A stretch of DNA of 64,000 nucleotides from Crithidia sp. LVH-60A (Eukaryota; Euglenozoa; Kinetoplastea; Trypanosomatida; Trypanosomatidae): contig CP119638.1 in assembly GCA_030078075.1 (NCBI GenBank), forward strand, positions 2,235,001 through 2,299,000, read 5' to 3'. Within the stretch, counting starts at the first letter, position 1; every line of letters begins with the position of its first letter. This document shows, piece after piece, positions 53,845-64,000 of this stretch. The position numbers and the translations under genes were made by a program. The notes under the pieces are model-generated. The model was not told the DNA's origin. It saw only the letters and a list, made by a program, of their open reading frames with translations, and searched no databases.

Positions 53845-55039
53845 GCTATGAATGCGCAGCGGGGTACGTGGAAGGGTGGTGTACAAATGAATGTTGGCGT
53901 TTGTTAGTCTTCGAGAACTCTCCTTTGCTGCTACTAGCAAAATTGTATCGTGAAACTCTGCGTTGAGAGCGCACGTATCGCTTCTACGTGTGGAACGTGC
54001 TTTCAACGACGCCCAGCGGATAATTGGATAGCAGCGCAGCCTTTTACACAGAAAAAGATAACAGGATAAATGCAAACACCTGCCGTTGGCGACGCTGTCA
54101 ACAGCGAAAAAATACGAGTTTCACTTTTAATGGCTCTGCCGACAGAGAAGTAAGAACAGAGAAGCAAAGAGAAGTCCCCTCGACTTTTGCACTTGTTCGC
54201 TTCCCCCTTTTGGTTGTGCAGCACGCCGGCTGACGTCTCCTCCTCAATGAAGGCGGGCTCCGTTCCGTGCGAATTACCTAAATCTCCATGAAAAAAAAAA
54301 AAGGATGCCAAGGACAACACGTATCACACGCAAATACAACACGCAAATGTGGTAGGGAAAAAAAAAATGATGGAAGAGGGAAAATAACACGGAAGTACAC
54401 AATTTGTTTGTTTTTTTCTCACTGCTTTTGCGCACAGAGGTCCTTTATTGATTTTCCACGGAGAAACTTTAAGTGAGGGGAGTGAGGCGCGGAGACACCA
54501 TTTCACGTGGAAGAGCCGTAACGAGAAGAAAAGAAAGGAAGCCAAATATGATAGAGGAGAAAAGTGGTTTGAGCTGGTAGACAAAGAACAGCCATTTCTC
54601 AACAGCATGTTCCCAACTGTTAATAAAGGACTTGCAGGGGCCAACTTTTCTAAACTTAATTTTTTTTTTTGTTTTCAAAGAAGAGATGGTATTTGACAGC
54701 ATGTCTAGCCTTCTCTGAGTGATGTTCCGTATTCTTTCCGCACAGAGGAGAAACACGGCGTCAGGCACTTAGCTTCCTTTAGTCCCAAAGGACATCCCAG
54801 TTGCTTTACGATTCCTTTTCTTTTTTTTCTTCCTTTACGGTAAAAAAGACTGTGATGAACAACACCAAGAGTCAGTGATGCAATAGCACAACAAGTTTAA
54901 AAACACGCCAACAATATCAAACGAAGCTTCTACTCCGCGCAGCTCCACCGCTATTTTCTCTCTTCCCACCCTATCTCTCTCGGATGCGTGTTGCACATCG
55001 CGCATGGTCAAATCTCATCGGCAAGGCAGCTCAATGCCC
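53845..55039 (-). other. Intergenic
   Basis: About 1.2 kb. A runs at 54289-54302 and 54358-54367 and a T run at 54660-54669. No gene, RNA gene or repeat of note was recognised. Confidence 0.45.
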
Positions 55040-55322
55040 TTAGCCGTAGCGCTCCAACACCTCCTTTTTCTGCGCTGCGGCTGGTCGCACATCAACGGTC
55101 GAGAAGCGACGCCCTGGCACGTCAAGCAGCGCGTCGTACAGCTGCTGCGAGCGGCGAAGAGAGCGACGCGTGTACATTTCGTGCTGGTTGCTAACGTACA
55201 CCGCCCGCCACGCCACGGCCACAATGACAACAACGGAGATTCCCACCACCGCTTTCTTCCAAGAAGTGAGGCCGCTGCGCAGCCTCGGTCGACTTCGTAT
55301 TGTCTTGTGTATCTGCGGTCAT
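55040..55322 (-). CDS. Small single-pass membrane protein
   Basis: About 93 residues, too short to stand out. The ATG at 55322 begins MTADTQDNTKSTEAAQRPHF. An extra base in the AA at 55261-55262 shifts the frame; corrected, it reads HFWKKAVVGISVVVIVAVAW, giving one membrane helix just after a basic pair. The C-terminal half is soluble and ends KKEVLERYG. This size and layout are common for accessory subunits of mitochondrial inner-membrane complexes or tail-type membrane proteins, but I do not recognise the family. Support: host-like codon use through both parts, and the same single-base break type as its neighbours. Confidence 0.55.
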
Positions 55323-55897
55323 GGCTGGTGATAAGTGAGAGGCTTCTCGTTTGTTGTGATGCGTTGCCCGTTTATGACAGCAGCTGCTTGAAGCAGTAGG
55401 ACGAGCAGACAACAAGGAGTATTTCAAGATACGACACAACAACAGTGGTGCCGACTTTGTCCGCTTCCACCTGTTGTTTTTGAGACTTATTAATGTACAG
55501 TTCACAAAATGGCAGCCCAGAAGAAGATGAGCGAAATTTACAGGAGGAGCGCAGTAAAATGTAAACCAAAATTGAAGAGCGGGCGGATGCAACTCCATTT
55601 AGCTTTCGCAACAACAGTGCACCGTTGTCATGTAGGGAAAAGAAAAGTATAGCAGCTTATCCCGCATCTCTCAAAGTAATTTAAATTCCAGTTAAGAAAA
55701 GGGCTTGCCTCTTAGAATTGCTCACGTGGCGCCTCACTCATCTCATGCTGCGTACGCCGACATGATGATGGTTTCCGATCTCTTTTCTTTTGTTGTTGTT
55801 GTTGTTTAGCAAAGAGACGACAACCATTTACAGGCACCACTGCGCACTCGCACCCACACCGACACACCAGACACACACCACACACACACCTCCTTGT
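55323..55897 (-). other. Intergenic
   Basis: About 575 bases, more even in composition than other spacers. Short frames are open on both strands (for example plus 55377-55530) without start or splice context. Nothing assigned. Confidence 0.4.
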
Positions 55898-56497
55898 CTA
55901 GTAGCTACCCAGGCGGGGGCCGAGACACGGGGCCCCAATCGTGCCCACCGCCATACCGCGCTCCGACTGCGGCGTCTCGGCAATCACGCGGATGCGCACC
56001 AACGTATCCTTCTTGATGGAGCGGCGGTCGTCCCTCGTCACCCAGGCAGCCGCCTCCGGCTCGTAGGACCACTCCCCGTCGCCACCCTGGCTGTCCTCGT
56101 ACATTTGGTTGCGGTTCACGAAAAGACGGTTGATGCCGTAGACACTGGCCCAGAAGCCGGTCTCGTCCACATCGCTCACCAAGAGGTCCACCACCTCGCC
56201 CCGGTGCAGCTTCAGCACCATCGCCTCGTAGGTAAGGCGGAAGGACACGCTGCCGTCGTCCAGCACCTTGCCTTGCAGCGTTTCCGCGTTCAAAATGTCG
56301 AGCACGGCGATCACCACCGCAGAGGACTTGGTGGCGGACTTGTAGTCGATGGCGACGCCGTCCAGGCGGTCGGGTGACGGCAGCGGCTTCCCCTCCACAG
56401 CCTCGCGAAGGAAGGTGAGAAGACTACGGTTGAGTGTGTTGCAGAGGTCCGCCGGCTTCACGCCAATGGTGCGCTGCAGCACAATCTTGTAAAACAT
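55898..56497 (-). CDS. RPB7: RNA polymerase II subunit RPB7
   Basis: 199 residues, intact, close to the usual size of about 170-180. The start MFYKIVLQRTIGV (ATG at 56497) matches the typical RPB7 N-terminus; the longer frame upstream lacks an ATG. The N-terminal RNP-like tip domain is followed by YEAMVLKLHRGEVVDLLVSD, which matches the conserved Y-x-A-x-V-x-x-P-x-x-G-E-V-V-D segment, then the S1/OB domain (GFWASVYGINRLFVNRN) and a C-terminus of the form VRIRVI, GTIGAPCLG. RPB7 with RPB4 forms the stalk of Pol II, which binds nascent RNA. In trypanosomatids Pol II makes both polycistronic RNA and spliced-leader RNA. RPC25 is the main alternative, but the N-terminus favours RPB7. Confidence 0.82.
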   Translation of the reverse strand: MFYKIVLQRTIGVKPADLCNTLNRSLLTFLREAVEGKPLPSPDRLDGVAIDYKSATKSSAVVIAVLDILNAETLQGKVLDDGSVSFRLTYEAMVLKLHRGEVVDLLVSDVDETGFWASVYGINRLFVNRNQMYEDSQGGDGEWSYEPEAAAWVTRDDRRSIKKDTLVRIRVIAETPQSERGMAVGTIGAPCLGPRLGSY

Positions 56498-57846
56498 CTT
56501 TGACGGCTTACGACTTTTTTTGCTTGTGATTGCCACGCAAACACTGAGCCTCCGAACAAAAGAATACCCAGCTCACGTGCGTGCCGTGAGGAGACCAACT
56601 TGTAAGCCGCACCACAACTATAGCGTGAAAGAGGGGGAGAAAGAGAGATGTGCAGGAAGAGAAAGGAAAGCGATAGATGCGATACGCGGCCTTGAGAAAA
56701 TAGACATTCCAATTCAAGAATAGAAAGTCGGCGGAGGAAGACGTTGCTCTCCTGTCCGTTGCTGCAATAGCAAGACCGTGCACCAAATATCCGAAAAAAA
56801 TTCAGGCCAGATCTACATAAAACTAAACCCGAACGAATTTGAAAACGCAGAAGCTGCAAAAGCCGTCTTAGATTACCAAAAAAAGTTCTTATATGCTGAG
56901 AGCTTCGCAGTTTAAACTTCTTACTCCTGATTCTAATATTATCTTTTATTTTTAGACGGAAACAAGTAAACTTCCAGTGCTGTATTGGTAAGGACTTAAG
57001 ATAAACGACCGCTGTCTTTCTTTTTTTTAAATCGGAACTGAGTTCGAATTGAGGCGCGTTCAGCTCACCAAACCACAACGAACGCCTGTTTCTTCTACCC
57101 TCACAGATCAGACAAATATATTATTCTTAAAAGAAAAGGGCGAATGAAGAAAAACGTATTGCATCGACTCTCATAATTTGCAGTTGCATATCAATATGTA
57201 GTGAGGCAAACGCACAAGAAATGATAAAAGGGAGAAAAGAAAAGAGGGGGAAAAAACGGTAAAAACACGAGCTAATAACAACCAAAAAATATCCACACTT
57301 TTTTTGTGTTCCAATTAATACAGAATGTAGCAGATGGTGGTGGTATTGGCGCAGGGAATCGAGTATGCGCTTGACGGAAGCGTGTGTGTGCGTGTAAGCT
57401 TTGTTGATGGATGAGAGTCCACAGAGAAGTTGAGCAGCCGCTGCACCGCGCTATCACGCGAGGCTGCATGTCCTTGTGTGACGATGAACGCGTTGTGAGC
57501 GAAGCAGAAGGATCGAACCGAAGAAAGAAACAAAAAAAAAGAAAGACATGCAATTTGTGCACGGCAGCACTCCACGGAAGAACGACGAGCATTCGAAAAA
57601 AAAAAACGGCACACGGAAACACAGAACATAGACGTGGACCCACCGTTACTATTGCAAATTATTCCCTCAGAGGCACCCGCTACGGCAGAAGCAACAACAA
57701 CAACAGACATTAAGCTACGAAGGATGCGTAAGGAAGGGCTGAGCAGAACGCACGACTCCACGCGGAGTAAAAAAAAAAAAAGGTGATGTGGCACAAGAGA
57801 TTTGTGACAAACAAAACAATGCTAGGCAGATGCTTTGCACTGCGCG
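56498..57846 (-). other. Intergenic with an AT-rich island
   Basis: About 1.35 kb. The portion 56780-57330 is clearly more AT-rich and less homopolymer-driven than other spacers. It includes the plus-strand coding-like fragment listed at 56784-56915. The rest holds A/G-rich tracts that act as pyrimidine tracts in the minus sense. Confidence 0.45.
56784..56915 (+). other. RRM/UHM-like C-terminal fragment with AT-rich codons (possible relic)
   Basis: On the non-transcribed strand, 43 codons end at TAA 56913-56915. They include NSGQIYIKLNPNEFENAEAA and AVLDYQKKFLYAESFAV. The order of strand (G-x-I-Y-I-K-L), helix (A-E-A-A-x-A-V-L) and strand (F-L-Y-A-x-x-x-A-V) fits the second half of an RRM or U2AF-homology motif. 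Codons end mostly in A or T, unlike every host gene here. The first half of the fold is not found upstream in any frame. Chance cannot be ruled out. Confidence 0.2.
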
Positions 57847-60145
57847 CTAGTTTTGGAACGACGCCACCGTCTGCTCCTCCCGGTACACCTTCAGGTTCAC
57901 GCGACAGCGCCGGAAGTAGCTGCGTTTGTTGCTCCAGCGAAAGATCACGGTGCCAAGCGATGAGCATATGTAGTGTCCGGCGTCGTTGCGCACGCGTCGT
58001 CGCGGCACCAGCGAAAGCATCGCCCCGTCATCGCCGGCAGAAATGAAGATGGCTGAGAAACTTACCTTCTGCTTCTTCTTCACCACAAACTCCCAAATAA
58101 TCTCCGTGTGCGCCTCCATCGCGAAGGACAACGATTGCGAGGCGTGAGGGCCAAGGTCGAGGCGTTCCACGGTGCAGTGCAGCCGCTGCAGGTTCAGACC
58201 ACCAGCAGCATCGAAGTGATCGCCAACCTGCTCCGTGCTCGACTCACTATGGCGTGACGTGCAGGAGGACATGGTGTCCACATGACTGCGGCTCAGGCCA
58301 TTCGTATTCGCTCCCGGCAGTTCCGCTGCAATCGTCGGGATGCAGCCGCCTGGACACTGGCACTTGCCGCCCAGCTCCTCGGGCAGTAGATCACTGCTGA
58401 TGTGCTCGAGCAGCGTAGAGGCGCTGTTGTGCCGACTGCAAAACGTGACTTTCTGTCGCGTCTCCTCACTCAAGAGGCTGCGGACCATAAGATAGGAGAA
58501 GCTCATGGCAGCACCGCAGTTGGTGATGTAGGCGTGGTGCAGCAGCTCGGGGTAGTGGCGCACGTTGAGGCGCACGATCGACTTCACCATGAGCAGCAGC
58601 GGCTTGTAGAGGTAGTTGCGCAAATGCAACCCTGCGCAGTCCACCACCACCACACACGAACCGACAGGCGGCTTCACACGGAACAATCCGGTGGCCTGTC
58701 GCGACGCACTCGCCCCTCGGTCGTTGCGCTGCACCTGGGTGAGCAGAGCATCGTGAATCTGATTGCTCTGCTGGTTCTTGCGGTTGCAGTAGCGGATGAG
58801 CTGCCAGAGGACGGCGAGGGCGTAGGTGTTGAAGAGCATCGCCAGCGCACGCGGCTCGGCGTCGATCGGGGTGAGGGCGAAGAGGTCCCGCATGAGCCGC
58901 TTCGAGTGGAGGTCGCCGAGGCGGCAGTACATGATCGGGTGCCCCTCGCGGTCCCAGTAGTGAAACGCAAAGGGGACGTGCTTTGTGATGACGTGGATGA
59001 TGGGATGCAAGATGCCGTGGAAGTTGAGGCTGTCAGAGAAGACGGTGTAGGGGTTGCCTGTGAGCGCCTCACCGGTGGCGCCTGGGTTCAGCAGCACTGC
59101 TCCTTGGCTTGCCGCGGTTTGGTCGTCATCGTTGACGTCGTCCTCCCCGCTGTGACTGCCGTTGTTGGCGTGCGCACCGTCGCTTGTCGGCAGCGTGACG
59201 TGCAGACGGCTTCCCCGCTGCTTCTCCCCAGAGCTGGAAGTGCGTGCGTGCGTGCCAGAGGAGTTTGACTTCTCTCGTCCGTGTCCTAGGAGGTGAAAAG
59301 GGACGAAGGCGCGCCACCCGCCGGTTGTGTTCTCCGGCGGTGCCGGCGTCCCGCTGTCGTCGCGCCGGCGTACATCACCATCCGTGCTGTTCATGGAGTC
59401 GAAGGAGCTGTCGTGCCGCAGCCCGCCATCCTCATGAGCCTCTTCACCATGTGGGCCGCTACGTTTGCCATTCATGCGTGCTGTGTCCTGCAGGGCGACT
59501 GGGCCGCGATCAACCAGCGGACTGGAGGGCGGTGTCGCCGCTGCTCCGTGGTCTGCACCGCCGGCGAGGTTTGCGTAAATGTCCTCGTAATGCACGTTGT
59601 AGTAGTCCATCTGATCCTGCTCGAGGCGCAGACGCCCCTCCGCGTCAACGTAGCGCTTGCCCGACGTCAGGTTGTGGATGAAAGGTATCCCGAGCTCTTC
59701 GCACATGGTGGCTTGGTCGAAGCCGCTCATGCTGATGAGACTGGGAAAGAGCGCCATCTTATCCAGGTTCTGTTTGCGGCGAAACTCAGCAGACCGGGTG
59801 AGGTCCTCCAGCGTTTTGGGGATCATCATGTTGTTCGAGCTGAGGAAATCGGTAGATTATGTAGCGAGCCTCTCCCGGTTGGAGGCCATACGAAAAGCGG
59901 GCAAGGTACTGCGTGGCGCTCTTACACGTCGGGTCCCCTTCTGCAGGCCAGTCATGCGGTGTCTCGATCGTATCCTTTGGGCCAGCAATACGCTTCAGCA
60001 GGTGCTGCAAGGCTTCGATGGTGGCAGAGACGGAGGCCTCGACTTCATCAGAAAGCTTGATGCAGTCCGTGGTGGCGGCGAGGAGCTCGGCATCGTCGTC
60101 CACCGGCTCGGCACGGAGCGACGCAGAGTGGTGGGTGCTGCTCAT
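57847..60145 (-). CDS. Sec14 (CRAL-TRIO)-GOLD lipid-transfer protein, long paralogue
   Basis: About 765 residues. The ATG at 60145 begins MSSTHHSASLRAEP; an extra base in the AAA at 59846-59848 breaks the frame, and corrected it reads YRFLSSNNMMIPKTLEDLTR, within the CRAL-TRIO N-terminal helices. A Ser/Gly/Asp-rich insert of about 150 residues follows. Then come the lipid-binding domain (FHYWDREGHPIMY, VVVVDCAGLHLRNY, YPELLHHAYITNCG, LPEELGGKCQCPGGC) and a C-terminal GOLD-like beta domain (IIWEFVVKKKQKVSF to RVNLKVY). Sec14-GOLD proteins exchange phosphoinositides and other lipids at Golgi and endosomal membranes. It is a tandem paralogue of the next upstream gene, sharing the unusual ELGG-x-CQC-x-GGC segment. 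The domain call is firm; the lipid is unknown. Confidence 0.82.
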
Positions 60146-61898
60146 GTGGTCGCTGCCTCCGGTCTGTCACTTGCTAAAACACACACACGTGAGAAGAGAA
60201 CAGCTGGGAACCGTGAGAAAGCGCACGTGGCAGTTAGCTGTCTAGGACGGGCAAATAGATAAATAAAAGGAAGAAAGGAGACGTATTTGCTGTAACGCAT
60301 CCAAGTCAGTACAGAAAAGGAAAACAATTTAACCGTGGAAGTAAAATCGATATAAGAAAAGAAAAGATTTATCTTGCATGTATGTCTGTAGATACTGGGT
60401 TTTCTTCAAAAGAAGCACGTGAAAACTTAAAGAGAAAGAGAGAAATAGCGGTGTGCGAATGAAGAAAACACGATCCGTGAAGCGGAAAGACCAGAAGAAG
60501 AAAAAAAAAGAGCCTCGATGTGAGCACAACAAACCAGAAAATAAGCGCTTTGTTGGAATATGGTGGAGATGTTCTCCGTTTGTTGTTATGATTTTCCTTT
60601 CTTCGTCGTCGCCACGTGTGTCGAGGTGTGCGTAGCTATGAAACCACCAGATTACGCAAGAGCCTGTACTGCCAAAGGTAAGGGGCAAATATGGGTATCG
60701 TCTCGCTCTCCCCGCGGGTGTGTATAAATGTATATAAGTGAAGAGAGAGACCAGCCTTCTGCCAGCCGCAATAGTGCAGCTGTAAAGGGGGATCACGCGG
60801 GGAATATGAAAAAGAGCAACAACAATTGAGACGTTTATGATCGACGCGTGTGACGTTCGACTGCTCTTCCGTGCTGTATGTTTCTCGGTGAGCCTCCCGA
60901 CTGAGAGCCAGAGGAGTTTCTCATAGAATCACATACCCACACACACAAGCAGACAAGCACACAGCAGTGCATCCGAGAATAGAACGAAAGAGAGGAGAAG
61001 CAAGAGAAATGTGCGTCAGTCAGGGAGAAAAATAGAGGGAATGGAAACCACAAAAAGAGGAAGCGGGCTAATGAAGCAGTCTACAGGAGGACATTCATCA
61101 AGAGGTGACCAACACTTTCTGAAAGCGAATTGCGCAGAAAACTTGAACCCTTTTCAGCACCGTTCCATGATTGGGTAGGATTAAAAAAAAAGACATTTTA
61201 TCTTTTTTAATTGCCGAAGAGTCTGGCAAGCAACGTTTAACGTGAGAGATGCATCGTTTGGTCTCGTGTAACGGGAAGAACATTAACCCTACCACGACAC
61301 AAAGCGTGGCAGCAAAAGAAAAAAAATCAGAAAGTACATGCAGCACACGCCGCGGAGAGGCAATGGAACGCTCAAAGAAGCAACAACAAAAAATACAAAA
61401 GGAATGAGTAACATGCAGAATTCATTGGTAAAAGAAACTACGATTTAGGCAAGAGGATGACACGCGCAGTAAAGGAGGTGATGACAGCACAGCAACTCTG
61501 AGAGTGAGTGCCTCGTTTGAAGTGTGGTAAGCAACAAGAAGAGCAGAAGGGAAAGGAAAAAAAAGCAAATAGCGAGCCGCAGTAGCGGCAACGGCTGCCA
61601 AAAAACGAAAACCGAACGAGAAACATCAAGCATTTCGAGCCAGAGAAGAAGACACCTCCACTCATCTCCTTGAAAAGGTGATGTATCTACAAAAAAAAAA
61701 AGGTAACATATCTCGTTCCTTTGCTGTGCGCCATCACCACCACTATTCGTGGATTGATCCCTCCACAAAGCTTGTGTGAGTGTGTGAAAGCTTGCATTGT
61801 GATGCGCCACGATCACGGAGGCAGCAACAAAAAACAAGATTGCTCGGCACTGACACAAGCACACACACACACTGCAATAAGAGTACGTGTTTCTGTTG
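60146..61898 (-). other. Long intergenic between the Sec14 paralogues
   Basis: About 1.75 kb, purine-rich on the plus strand (for example 60425-60520 and 61000-61060). No gene, repeat shared with the flanks, or RNA gene was recognised. Confidence 0.45.
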
Positions 61899-63350
61899 TC
61901 AATCGAACGCCTTAGTGTGCGTGACGTGCAGCTCAATGTGCTTGCCGTGCACCCACGAATGCTTGTTGCTCAGCGTCAGCGTAAGCGTTCCCGACTGCGT
62001 GACCTTGTAGGTGCCGGACTCCATGCCCACCCTCTCCTGCCGCAGCACGTCCGGCGCTTCACGAGCGGCTACCTTCGACTTGGACGACGACGCACTCTTC
62101 TTGGAGTTTGCGCCGCTGTCCTTGCAAATTGTGTCGTTCGGGCTCTTGTCACCACACGGGTGGAATACAGCCGTGAAGGCGATCTCCGCACCGTTGCTCA
62201 CCGTAAACATCCACGTCACCTCCTCACCCTCCAGCAACGCGTACGACTGCGTCCACTCCTTCCCCGCCTTTAGGTGAATATCCTCCGTTTGTGTGTCCTT
62301 TTCATCCTGGTTCGAGTTGACGCTCTTCATGGCGGCAGACTCACTCGCACTGTTCGCGGACTCGGGCTTGACGTAACGCGGCAAGCAGCCGCCCTCGCAC
62401 TGGCAGCCACCACCGAGCTCATGCGGAATCTTGTCCTCGTCAATGACACGCCGCAGGATCATCAAAGCTTCGCTCTTGTCAGAGCTGAAGACGAGCTTGC
62501 GCCGCGTGTTCTCGTCCAGGCTGCCCTTCACACAGTCGTAGGCCATGCGGAAAAAGCGCGGCGCGTTGAGGATAAAGAGACGGTGCAGCACCTCGGGGTA
62601 ATGCGCCTGGTCCACCTCGAAGATGGCCCGGATAACCTGAATGAAGCTGCGCCGCACCACCTTGAAGCTCAGGCCTTCCATATCCATCACAACGGTAATG
62701 CCCATAACAGGGTGGCGGCCGGCCTGGCGGGAGACGCGGTCGGCGTACTCGATGAGATAGTACTGCACTTCGTTCATGTAGGTGTGATACGGGACGACGA
62801 CGTCACCGAGAGACTTGCCAGTGGGGGTGATGCGGGCGAGGTCGTGCAGGATCTGCGCCACGTTGGCGTGTCCGCAGCAGTCGTACAAAACGGGATGGCC
62901 TTCCTTGTCCCAGTAGTGGTAGACGTTCACGTAGGAGGCCTGAAGCGCGCGGTAGCAGCGGTCGATCTCGCTGACGCCTTCACGGGGGTAGAGCTTCTCG
63001 CAGCCGGGCATCGTCTGGAGCATGTCGCAGATCGCACCTTCGTCGTAGCCGCGCAGAGGGAACGCACACGGGAACAACTTCCACTCGTCCATCTTGTGCT
63101 GCGCACGGAACGCAACGGTCTTCTCCACCATGTCCAGCGCATTCTTCATCTTCCACCGACGCGCCGTGAGGACTTTGTAAGCGAAGATGCGCCGCTTCTC
63201 TGGCGTGCTTTCGCGCGCAACGTAGAATGGGACTGCGTCCTTGTACAAGGCGTCCACCTTGCTGAGAAAGTCTGTAATGAGCTCCTCCTTGTCGGGTGTG
63301 AGCGTCGCCATCTCCGGCACCGACTCCGGAATATCCTCAATCTTCACCAT
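61899..63350 (-). CDS. Sec14 (CRAL-TRIO)-GOLD lipid-transfer protein, short paralogue
   Basis: 483 residues in one intact frame, ATG at 63350. CRAL-TRIO N-terminal helices (FAYKVLTARRWKMKNALDMV) are followed by the lipid-binding domain: VYHYWDKEGHPVLYDCCG, GITVVMDMEGLSFKVVRR, YPEVLHRLFILNAPRFFRMA, and IPHELGGGCQCEGGCLP. A Ser/Lys-rich insert interrupts the C-terminal GOLD domain (VTWMFTVSNGAEIAFTAVF, then GTLTLTLSNKHSW and HIELHV). This is the textbook order of SEC14L-type proteins. The start MVKIEDIPESVPEM has no signal peptide, so it is cytosolic and peripheral to membranes. With its longer neighbour it forms a diverged tandem pair. Confidence 0.88.
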   Translation of the reverse strand: MVKIEDIPESVPEMATLTPDKEELITDFLSKVDALYKDAVPFYVARESTPEKRRIFAYKVLTARRWKMKNALDMVEKTVAFRAQHKMDEWKLFPCAFPLRGYDEGAICDMLQTMPGCEKLYPREGVSEIDRCYRALQASYVNVYHYWDKEGHPVLYDCCGHANVAQILHDLARITPTGKSLGDVVVPYHTYMNEVQYYLIEYADRVSRQAGRHPVMGITVVMDMEGLSFKVVRRSFIQVIRAIFEVDQAHYPEVLHRLFILNAPRFFRMAYDCVKGSLDENTRRKLVFSSDKSEALMILRRVIDEDKIPHELGGGCQCEGGCLPRYVKPESANSASESAAMKSVNSNQDEKDTQTEDIHLKAGKEWTQSYALLEGEEVTWMFTVSNGAEIAFTAVFHPCGDKSPNDTICKDSGANSKKSASSSKSKVAAREAPDVLRQERVGMESGTYKVTQSGTLTLTLSNKHSWVHGKHIELHVTHTKAFD

Positions 63351-64000
63351 GTTTCCTCTCTGTGTGTGTGTTCGAGTGTGTGCGGAGAGGATGGCAAAAA
63401 AGAAAATGACTAGTTTACCTTTTCAGAAGGCAGTAAGAGAGAGAAAAAGCAGAATTCAAGCCGCGAGACTTCGCACAAAAAGAGCTGACAGCTCTTTAAA
63501 TATTCGACCGGAAGTGTAGTAGAAGGAAGGGGAAACGCACAGAGAACTCACTAACGAGTGTCTCTCTCTCTCTTTTTGTCTGTCTGCAAGAGAAAACAAT
63601 GCGACAGAGAAGAGGTGACCTGCCGCTATTTCTCTTCTAGCCTGCTGTGCAACAGCAAGGGAAAAGGAAAGGGTAAGAATGGACGGGGAAAAAAAAGTGT
63701 GTGAGAGAGAGAATGAGAGAGAGAGGAAGAAGTAGACTGATGGAGTTGCTGCAAGCTCGTGCTTCAGCAATTAAGCACGCTGCCTTTCAGGGGAGAAGAT
63801 GACTAGTTCAGAAAAACAGAACCGGTAGACTCAAGAGAGCATAAGAAAGCCGAAGCTCAATTTCATAGTTTTGTATTATTGATCTTTTTGGGGGACGAGA
63901 TTGGGGGTGTAAAACGCTGGTCCTACACGCCTTTTGAGAGAAAAAAGAAACCATGAAGTAAAGACACATGATACGAAAGGAAAAACGTAAAAGTATTCTG
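63351..64000 (-). other. 5' flank of last gene, purine-rich on the plus strand
   Basis: About 650 bases to the window edge. GA-rich stretches (63560-63600 and 63690-63730) are the likely pyrimidine tracts and acceptor zone for the Sec14 paralogue in the minus sense. No gene seen. Confidence 0.5.

Noticed and set aside
55377-55530. Plus-strand coding-like text (EYFKIRHNNSGADFVRFHLL)
   Set aside because: No start codon or acceptor, an overlapping minus-strand frame is equally open, and no family is recognised.
56458-57078. A 206-codon minus-strand frame overlapping the RPB7 start region
   Set aside because: It has a non-ATG start, spans the RPB7 leader and spacer, and shows no domain or codon bias.
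58402-63413. Plus-strand frames of 288 and 379 codons
   Set aside because: Antisense shadows of the two Sec14-GOLD genes, which show clear domain motifs on the minus strand.
1-64000. tRNA, rRNA, CRISPR or transposon genes
   Set aside because: No B-box/T-arm patterns with matching stems, no spaced direct repeats, and no transposase, reverse transcriptase or integrase motifs were seen. A few GGTTCA-like strings (21720 and 34253) lack the rest of a tRNA.

Overview
The window is nuclear DNA of a trypanosomatid (Kinetoplastea), probably a GC-rich Leishmania-like lineage; I cannot name the genus. The grounds are: intronless GC3-rich coding frames packed head to tail on one strand over tens of kilobases; long T-rich tracts (A-rich on the other strand) followed by AG before the starts, as expected of spliced-leader acceptors; one reversal of coding strand; and gene content typical of these organisms (CPSF160, RPB7, capping-enzyme-like translation factors, peptide deformylase, HFM1-like helicase, PPR protein).

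Layout. A plus-strand polycistronic unit runs from the left edge to 23359: small membrane protein, unknown protein, TRIM-like B-box/coiled-coil protein, PPR-like protein, a possible 50-residue ORF, KynB-type cyclase-like protein, HFM1/MER3-like helicase, SAPS-type phosphatase regulator, and a proline-rich protein. A convergent strand-switch region fills about 23.36-27.09 kb. From there to 63350 all genes are on the minus strand. Read right to left in transcription order they are: two tandem Sec14-GOLD proteins, RPB7, a tiny membrane protein, an atypical kinase, peptide deformylase, a Wss1/SPRTN-like protease, a DeSI-PUL fusion, CPSF160, a LicD-family protein, two neighbouring PAM2-bearing capping-enzyme-like proteins, and an unknown protein.

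Functional themes. RPB7 (Pol II), CPSF160 (3' end formation, coupled to trans-splicing in these cells) and two guanylyltransferase-fold proteins with N-terminal PABP-binding PAM2 motifs share one unit and cover mRNA synthesis, processing and cap/poly(A)-linked translation. The Wss1/SPRTN-like protease (SHP box, zinc finger, SUMO-interacting tail) and the DeSI-PUL fusion both point to the Cdc48/ubiquitin/SUMO system.

Sequence quality matters. Twelve of the 21 well-supported genes need one or more single-base indels (about 20 in all, most in runs of 3-6 identical bases) to read through. In every case the corrected length is a multiple of three and conserved motifs continue across the break. I read these as homopolymer errors of the assembly rather than a cluster of pseudogenes, so coordinates for those genes are whole-gene spans. 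No tRNA, rRNA, CRISPR array, intact mobile element or viral element was recognised.
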